Source: [Eubacterium] saphenum
GTDB taxonomy: Bacteria > Bacillota > Clostridia > Oscillospirales > Ruminococcaceae
Assembly (NCBI GenBank): GCA_004554555.1
Contig: SFLN01000071.1
Span: forward strand, 1 to 10,124
DNA: 10,124 nucleotides
Direction of reading: 5' to 3'
Shown here: positions 5,633 through 10,124 of the stretch, piece by piece
Numbering within the stretch: position 1 is the first letter of the stretch
Layout of the letters: each line of letters starts with the position of its first letter
Made by a program: the position numbers and the translations under genes
Notes under the pieces: model-generated
Told to the model about the DNA's origin: nothing
The model's database searches: none
The model's input: the letters and a program-made list of their open reading frames with translations, nothing else

Positions 5633-6691
5633 ATGCTTGAGATGTCCAACGATGAGTTCGATTTCACCGAAAACCGAATGGTAGCGCCCACGGCAAGCGT
5701 GTCCGACAGCGATATGGAGCTTACCTTGCGCCCGAAATCGCTTGCGGAGTATATCGGACAGGACAAGGTTAAGGAGAATATGGCGGTGTACATCGAAGCG
5801 GCGAAAAAGCGCGGCGAGTGCCTTGACCACGTTTTGCTGTACGGACCGCCCGGTCTTGGTAAAACAACGCTTTCGTGTATAATCGCAAACGAAATGGGCG
5901 TAAATATCCGCATAACCTCGGGACCTGCTATTGAAAAAGCAGGGGATTTGGCGGCGCTTCTCACGAATTTGCAGCCGAATGACGTGCTGTTTATCGATGA
6001 AATTCACCGTCTTTCGCGGCAGGTTGAAGAGGTGCTTTATCCCGCGATGGAGGATTACGCGCTGGATATTGTTATGGGAAACGGCCCTGCGGCGCGCTCG
6101 ATAAGGATAGATTTGCCGAAGTTCACGCTTATCGGCGCAACCACGCGTTCCGGGCAGCTTTCTGCGCCGCTTCGTGACAGATTTGGCGTTGTGCAGCGGC
6201 TGGAGCTGTACACCCACGAGCAGCTCTGCGATATCGTACAGCGCTCGGCGGTTATACTCGGGATACCTTGTATGAAAGACGGCGCGCTGGAAATTGCCCG
6301 CCGTTCAAGGGGAACGCCGAGAATTGCAAACCGTTTGCTGAAGCGTGTTCGTGACTTCGCGGAGGTGCTCGGAAACGGCAAAATCACCCGCGAAATTGCC
6401 GATACCGCTCTGCAAAAGCTGGAAATCGACAACCTTGGTTTGGACAGCCTGGACAGACGTTTCCTGGAAATGATAATAAAGGGCTACAACGGCGGACCTG
6501 TCGGTCTGTCAACGCTTGCTTCCGCGCTGAACGAGGAGGCGGTAACGCTCGAGGACGTCTGCGAGCCGTACCTTATGCAGCTTGGCTTTGTCGCAAAAAC
6601 CGCGCGCGGGAGAATTGCCACGGAGCTTGCCTACAAGCACCTCGGGATTGCTCACAATGATGACGGACAGCAGACTTTAGACGATACTTGA
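5633..6691 (+). CDS. ruvB: Holliday junction DNA helicase RuvB
   Basis: RuvB is the hexameric AAA+ motor that pulls DNA through RuvA-bound junctions. The 352-residue protein is complete. It has Walker A GPPGLGKT (71-78), Walker B LFIDE (119-123), sensor 1 in GATTRSG (168-174), the arginine finger in RDRFG (181-185), and sensor 2 in RGTPRIANR (226-234). The C-terminal winged-helix DNA-binding domain (about 270-335) includes GGPVGLSTLASAL (287-299) and KTARGRIAT (322-330). The N-terminal leader before the conserved LRPKSLAEYIGQ (32-43) is about 31 residues, a little longer than in many homologues, which explains the slightly greater total length. It follows the TPR gene by 7 bases. Confidence 0.98.
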   Translation: MLEMSNDEFDFTENRMVAPTASVSDSDMELTLRPKSLAEYIGQDKVKENMAVYIEAAKKRGECLDHVLLYGPPGLGKTTLSCIIANEMGVNIRITSGPAIEKAGDLAALLTNLQPNDVLFIDEIHRLSRQVEEVLYPAMEDYALDIVMGNGPAARSIRIDLPKFTLIGATTRSGQLSAPLRDRFGVVQRLELYTHEQLCDIVQRSAVILGIPCMKDGALEIARRSRGTPRIANRLLKRVRDFAEVLGNGKITREIADTALQKLEIDNLGLDSLDRRFLEMIIKGYNGGPVGLSTLASALNEEAVTLEDVCEPYLMQLGFVAKTARGRIATELAYKHLGIAHNDDGQQTLDDT

Positions 6692-6703
6692 CAAGGTGAA
6701 ACT

Positions 6704-7063
6704 ATGATAGTATGTGCAAATAACGGGAATTTTCCCGCGAATAATACCGAAGAGCTGAAAACGGCGCTGAACGCGGCTTGCGGGGAAATCTGGCTTGGCG
6801 AGGGCACGGACACTTACCCCTGTATCGCGATTTTGTGCTGCGAGGAGGGCGCTTCGCTGAATTACTTTGCAAGCGAGGGCGGCGAGATGTACGTTTCGGT
6901 GGGGAACAGGCTGCTTCGCGGCACGATTGACGTGAACATTGACGGCGAGGTTTATCAGATAGAGCGCTCGCAGATTGTGCCTTACGACAAGCTTTTGCCT
7001 TGCGCAGAGGAGTTTCTGAAGAACACCGCGCTGCCCGAATGCATTTCTTGGGACAAATTGTAA
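6704..7063 (+). CDS. Small Imm1-like protein, possibly an orphan immunity protein
   Basis: This 119-residue protein has no signal peptide or membrane segment. Its outline resembles the Imm1 family of immunity proteins (PF14430-like). It has an N-terminal helix after TEELKTAL (15-22), a strand block with GEGTDTYPCIAIL (32-44), and LNYFASE (52-58) followed by YVSVGN (63-68). A strand turn (VYQIERSQIVPYDKL, 83-97) comes before a C-terminal helix AEEFLKNTALPECISW (101-116). The closing EFL-P-W pattern is the most telling. Imm1 proteins neutralise nuclease or deaminase toxins, but no toxin gene is adjacent. The family call is from recalled pattern, not a search; it could equally be an uncharacterised housekeeping relative. 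ATG 6704 follows AAGGTGA (6693-6699). The gene sits 12 bases after ruvB and 17 before the methyltransferase gene, so it is part of the operon. Confidence 0.6.
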   Translation: MIVCANNGNFPANNTEELKTALNAACGEIWLGEGTDTYPCIAILCCEEGASLNYFASEGGEMYVSVGNRLLRGTIDVNIDGEVYQIERSQIVPYDKLLPCAEEFLKNTALPECISWDKL

Positions 7064-7080
7064 AAAAGGAAAATAAAACG

Positions 7081-7947
7081 ATGAGATTATCGGACAAATG
7101 GAAGGACTATGAGCTGCTGGACTGCTCGGACGGCGAGCGGCTTGAACGCTGGGGCGATGTGATTTTGATACGTCCTGACCCGCAGATTATCTGGAAAAAC
7201 TCGCAGACCGCGCCCGAGTGGAACACGGCGCACGCGCGCTATATACGCTCGGACAAGGGCGGCGGCGCGTGGGATTACCGCAGAAAGCTGCCCGAGAGCT
7301 GGCAGATAAAATATCGCGATTTGACTTTTCTCGTAAAACCGACCGGCTTCAAGCACACGGGACTTTTCCCGGAGCAGGCGGTGAACTGGGATTACTGCAC
7401 GGAGCTGATAAAAGGCGCAAACCGCCCGATAAACGTGCTGAACCTTTTCGCTTACACCGGCGGCGCAACCTTAGCCTGCGCGGCTGCGGGAGCGTCTGTT
7501 TGTCATTGTGACGCGGTTAAGGGAATGGTGGACTGGGCGAGAACCAACGCGAAGCTGTCGGGTTTGGCGGACAAGCCGATACGCTGGATAGTGGACGATG
7601 CGAACAAGTTTATCAAGCGCGAAATCCGCCGCGGAACGCGCTATGACGGGATAATTCTCGACCCGCCGAGCTACGGACGCGGCACAAACGGCGAGATGTG
7701 GAAGCTCGAGGACAGCATTTTCGGGCTTATGCAGGACATAACGGAGCTTTTGTCGGACAAGCCGCTGTTCTTGCTCCTGAACAGCTATACAACGGGACTT
7801 TCCGCGTCGGTTATGAGTTATTTGCTGCAAATGACCGTGGGGAAGCGCTTTGATATCGACATCATCTCCGAGGAAATCGGTATCCCCGTGAAACAAACGG
7901 GAATGCCGCTGCCTTGCGGAAGCACGGCGGTTGTCACATTCAAATAA
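7081..7947 (+). CDS. Class I SAM-dependent methyltransferase (PF10672-like, related to rRNA cytosine methylases)
   Basis: This 288-residue protein has a Rossmann methyltransferase core resembling the RlmI/PF10672 family. The SAM-binding motif I is NVLNLFAYTGGATLA (118-132), and acidic residue D144 at the end of the next strand could bind the ribose. VDDANKF (171-177) fits motif III, and LDPPSYGRG (193-201) is the catalytic motif IV. The N-terminal part (1-100) carries KPTGFKHTGLFPEQA (86-100), which resembles the substrate-side lead-in of RlmI relatives, but there is no PUA RNA-binding domain. RlmI methylates 23S rRNA cytosine; whether this protein does the same is inferred, not shown. ATG 7081 has AAGGA (7066-7070) upstream. 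The open frame continues back to an ATG at 7000 inside the previous gene, but homology begins near 7081. It is the last gene of the operon. Confidence 0.87.
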   Translation: MRLSDKWKDYELLDCSDGERLERWGDVILIRPDPQIIWKNSQTAPEWNTAHARYIRSDKGGGAWDYRRKLPESWQIKYRDLTFLVKPTGFKHTGLFPEQAVNWDYCTELIKGANRPINVLNLFAYTGGATLACAAAGASVCHCDAVKGMVDWARTNAKLSGLADKPIRWIVDDANKFIKREIRRGTRYDGIILDPPSYGRGTNGEMWKLEDSIFGLMQDITELLSDKPLFLLLNSYTTGLSASVMSYLLQMTVGKRFDIDIISEEIGIPVKQTGMPLPCGSTAVVTFK

Positions 7948-7952
7948 ATCCA

Positions 7953-7985
7953 AGCGGTAAGGCGAAAAGCTTTGCCGCTGTTTTT
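7953..7985 (+). terminator. Rho-independent terminator of the ruv operon
   Basis: AGCGGTAAGGC (7953-7963) pairs with GCTTTGCCGCT (7969-7979) over 11 bases, two of them G-U, with loop GAAAA. A G and then TTTTT (7981-7985) follow. It lies six bases after the methyltransferase stop and 13 bases before the next -35 box. Confidence 0.9.
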
Positions 7986-7997
7986 GTAAAAAAGCAC

Positions 7998-8027
7998 TTG
8001 ACTTTGCTCATCGAATTGTGGTATAAT
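7998..8027 (+). promoter_or_regulatory. Sigma-A promoter of the ecfA-ecfT operon
   Basis: TTGACT (7998-8003) and TATAAT (8022-8027) are 18 bases apart, with an extended -10 TGG at 8019-8021. The leader to TTG 8067 is about 32 bases, too short for a riboswitch, so the module looks constitutively transcribed. Confidence 0.9.
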
Positions 8028-8051
8028 ATATAATGTATTTTTGCGTTTAAG

Positions 8052-8059
8052 AAAAGGTG
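8052..8059 (+). promoter_or_regulatory. Ribosome binding site for the ecfA TTG start
   Basis: AAAAGGTG lies seven bases before TTG 8067. The conserved N-terminal strand (IIRTENLCYDY) begins right after this codon, and the first in-frame ATG is far inside the ATPase domain, so TTG is the start. Confidence 0.75.
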
Positions 8060-8066
8060 TATAAAT

Positions 8067-9818
8067 TTGGATATAATAAGAACCGAAAACCTGTGTTATG
8101 ATTACGTTACAACGGACGACGACGGAAATGTAACCGAAAAGAACACAGCGCTTATAAATGTAAATCTCACCGTTCCCGAGGGACAGTTTCTGGCTGTTCT
8201 CGGGCACAACGGCTGCGGCAAATCAACGCTTGCCAAGCATTTCAACGCAATACTCACGCCGACCTCCGGCAAGGTTTTCGTTGACGGCATCGACACTTCC
8301 GATGAGGACAGGATTTTCGATATCCGCCGCACGGTTGGTATGGTTTTCCAGAACCCCGACAATCAGCTTGTTGCGACAATTGTCGAAGAGGACGTTGCTT
8401 TTGCACCGGAAAATCTCGGTGTACCGCCGAAAGAAATCCGCGAGCGTGTTGATGACGCGCTGAAGCAGGTTGATATGTACGAGTTTCGCGAGCACGCTCC
8501 TCACCAGCTCTCGGGCGGTCAGAAGCAGCGCGTTGCCATCGCGGGAATTATCGCTATGCAGCCGCGCTGTATCGTGATGGACGAACCCACGGCAATGCTC
8601 GACCCAAAGGGCAGAAAAGAGGTTATGCGGACGATAAAGCGGCTCAACAAGGAGCACGGCATAACCGTTATTCTGATTACGCATTATATGGAAGAGGCGG
8701 CGCAGGCGGACAGAGTTGTGGTAATGGACAAAGGCGCGATTATAATGGACGACGAGCCGCACAAAATTTTCTGCCGCGAAAAGGAGCTGCGGGCGGTTGG
8801 ACTGGACGTTCCGCAGGTGACAGAGCTTTGCTTTATGCTGCGGGAAAAGGGCGTTGACATTCCCACGGAAATCATCTTTGAGGACGAATGTGCTAGTGCA
8901 ATTTCCGCGCTGGCGCTCAAAAAGAAAACGGCTGAGATTACCGAGGAAAAGCCGCGCGAGAGTTCCGAGAAAACCGCCGAAACCGTGCGTCTTGAGAACG
9001 TGACGTACAAGTACAGCGTCGGCACGCCGTTCGAGAAAACCGCTGTTGACAACGTAAGCTTGTCGATAAATCAAGGCGAGTTTATCGGGATAATCGGTCA
9101 CACAGGCAGCGGCAAATCCACGCTTATCCAGCACCTGAACGGTCTTATAAGGCCGACTTCGGGCACGGTTTTCATTGACGGCGAGGACATTCACTCCAAG
9201 AAGGTGAAAATCCGAGATGTGCGGTTTAAGGTTGGAATTGTTTTCCAGTACTCCGAGCACCAGCTTTTCGAGGAAACGGTTGCAAAAGATATCGCGTACG
9301 GCCCGAAAAATATGGGGCTTTCGGACGAGGAAATCAAGGTTCGCGTTGAGGAAGCGGCTCAGAGTATGGGGATAACACACCTTCTCGAAAAATCGCCGTT
9401 TGAGCTGTCGGGCGGACAGCAGCGCCGCGTTGCGCTTGCGGGAGTGCTTGCGATGAACCCCGAAACGCTCATTCTCGATGAACCCGCCGCCGGTCTTGAC
9501 CCAAAGGGACGAAACAAAATTCTCGGGCTTATCAAGGATTACCGCGAGAAATCGGGCAAAACGATAATTCTCATCTCGCACTCGATGGAAGATATTGTAA
9601 AATTTGCCGAAAAGGTGCTTGTGATGAACAAGGGGAAAATCTTCTGTTTCGATTACACGGACAATGTTTTCAAGAACACGGAAAATCTGGTTTCGATAGG
9701 ACTTGACGTTCCGCAGATAACGCGGCTTGCTCACAAGCTGAAGGAAAGTGGAATTGAGATAGGAAACGATATTTATACAACGGAAAGAGCCGCAGACAGG
9801 CTGCTTTCATTATTATAA
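8067..9818 (+). CDS. ecfA: Fused ECF transporter ATPase, EcfA1-EcfA2 in one chain
   Basis: This gene encodes both nucleotide-binding domains of an energy-coupling factor vitamin transporter in one 583-residue protein; single EcfA proteins are about 270-290 residues. Half 1 (1-265) has Walker A GHNGCGKST (46-54), Q-loop Q95, signature LSGGQ (148-152), Walker B with D172-E173 and switch H206. Half 2 (307-565) has Walker A GHTGSGKST (344-352), Q394, signature LSGGQ (447-451), D471-E472 and H505. All catalytic residues are intact in both halves. Each half ends with the EcfA-type tail GLDVPQ(V/I)T (245-252, 545-552). A charged, lysine/glutamate-rich linker (about 285-306) joins them. The protein sits on the inner face of the membrane and couples ATP hydrolysis to EcfT, encoded 15 bases downstream. 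The TTG start has a good ribosome binding site. Half 1 looks like EcfA1 and half 2 like EcfA2 by order only. Confidence 0.95.
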   Translation: MDIIRTENLCYDYVTTDDDGNVTEKNTALINVNLTVPEGQFLAVLGHNGCGKSTLAKHFNAILTPTSGKVFVDGIDTSDEDRIFDIRRTVGMVFQNPDNQLVATIVEEDVAFAPENLGVPPKEIRERVDDALKQVDMYEFREHAPHQLSGGQKQRVAIAGIIAMQPRCIVMDEPTAMLDPKGRKEVMRTIKRLNKEHGITVILITHYMEEAAQADRVVVMDKGAIIMDDEPHKIFCREKELRAVGLDVPQVTELCFMLREKGVDIPTEIIFEDECASAISALALKKKTAEITEEKPRESSEKTAETVRLENVTYKYSVGTPFEKTAVDNVSLSINQGEFIGIIGHTGSGKSTLIQHLNGLIRPTSGTVFIDGEDIHSKKVKIRDVRFKVGIVFQYSEHQLFEETVAKDIAYGPKNMGLSDEEIKVRVEEAAQSMGITHLLEKSPFELSGGQQRRVALAGVLAMNPETLILDEPAAGLDPKGRNKILGLIKDYREKSGKTIILISHSMEDIVKFAEKVLVMNKGKIFCFDYTDNVFKNTENLVSIGLDVPQITRLAHKLKESGIEIGNDIYTTERAADRLLSLL

Positions 9819-9833
9819 GCAAGGAAAAATCTG

Positions 9834-10124
9834 ATGATAAAGGACATTACAATCGGGCAGTATTTCCCGGGGAAATCGCCAATTCACCGAATGGACAGCC
9901 GTGTAAAGCTGCTGTTGGACTTGGTTTATCTGGTAATGCTGTTCACGGCGCAGAGCTTTACGGGGCTTTTGGTCGGGCTGTTTTTTATGGTTATGTGCTA
10001 TATAATCGCCGACATTAAGCTGAAGATGATTTTGAAGAGCGTGAAGCCGATTTTGCCGCTGATGATTTTCACGGCAATTCTGAATATGCTGTTTATCGGC
10101 GGAGAAAAGCCGCTGTTTCAGTGG
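9834..10124 (+). CDS. ecfT: EcfT, ECF transporter transmembrane subunit (5' part, cut by window end)
   Basis: The first 97 codons are present and the frame is open to the window edge. EcfT is the membrane scaffold that links S components to the EcfA ATPases. The opening MIKDITIGQYFPG (1-13) followed by SPIHRMDSRVKLLL (15-28) is the hallmark N-terminus of the family. Hydrophobic helices follow near 26-42 and 43-60 and, after a short basic stretch (KLKMILKSVK, 62-71), at 72-88. The two Ala-Arg-Gly coupling motifs lie beyond the cut. ATG 9834 has AAGGA (9821-9825) eight bases upstream. It follows the fused ATPase gene by 15 bases, so the two form one operon, as is usual for ecfA and ecfT. Confidence 0.95.
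   Translation, partial: MIKDITIGQYFPGKSPIHRMDSRVKLLLDLVYLVMLFTAQSFTGLLVGLFFMVMCYIIADIKLKMILKSVKPILPLMIFTAILNMLFIGGEKPLFQW

Noticed and set aside
7000..7947. A longer methyltransferase starting at ATG 7000
   Set aside because: The extra 27 codons overlap the Imm1-like gene. A ribosome binding site precedes ATG 7081.
7964..8066. A riboswitch in front of the ecfA operon
   Set aside because: The predicted leader is only about 32 bases. The hairpin upstream of it is the terminator of the previous operon.
8223..9734. A 503-codon open frame on the minus strand opposite the fused ecfA gene
   Set aside because: It is antisense to a gene with complete ABC motifs. The translation is rich in Arg, His, Asn and Phe with no recognisable domain, and it has no promoter or ribosome binding site. 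It is a codon-bias shadow.

Overview
This window looks like chromosomal core DNA from a low-to-moderate GC Firmicute. The best guess is the class Clostridia, in or near the Ruminococcaceae/Oscillospirales. The reasons are strong AGGAGG-type ribosome binding sites, sigma-A promoters with TTGAC(A/T) and extended TGnTATAAT -10 boxes, frequent GTG/TTG starts, an ECF vitamin-transport module, a DUF1893 protein and a TatD-associated radical SAM protein. All recognised genes are on the + strand. I see no insertion sequence, prophage, CRISPR array or obvious horizontally acquired island. The placement rests on protein resemblance recalled from memory, not on a search.

Layout. (1) 1-490: the probable tail of an upstream terminator, then a one-piece tmRNA gene (ssrA) with its own promoter and a 20-bp perfect hairpin terminator. 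(2) 491-622: non-coding, with an AT-rich hairpin and a weak GC-rich hairpin. (3) 623-2912: a three-gene operon with its own promoter and terminator. It encodes a GltD/PreT-like iron-sulfur flavin oxidoreductase, an ECF-transporter S component of unknown substrate, and a DUF1893 protein with a cytidine-deaminase-like fold. (4) 2928-7985: a tightly packed seven-gene operon: radical SAM protein, ruvC, ruvA, a membrane-anchored TPR protein, ruvB, a small Imm1-like protein and a PF10672-type SAM methyltransferase. One promoter and one terminator bound it. (5) 7998-10124: a third promoter driving a fused double-ATPase ecfA1-ecfA2 gene (TTG start) and the first 97 codons of ecfT, cut by the window edge.

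How the genes work together. RuvA, RuvB and RuvC form the Holliday-junction branch-migration and resolution machine. EcfA1A2 and EcfT form a general ECF energising module, and the lone S component about 6 kb upstream is a plausible client of it. tmRNA rescues stalled ribosomes; its tag is predicted to read A-NLNLNADDDLVLAAA. The less explained parts are the redox/S-component/DUF1893 trio, the membrane TPR gene wedged between ruvA and ruvB, and the orphan Imm1-like gene behind ruvB. None of these amounts to a demonstrable new system, but each is a specific, testable lead.
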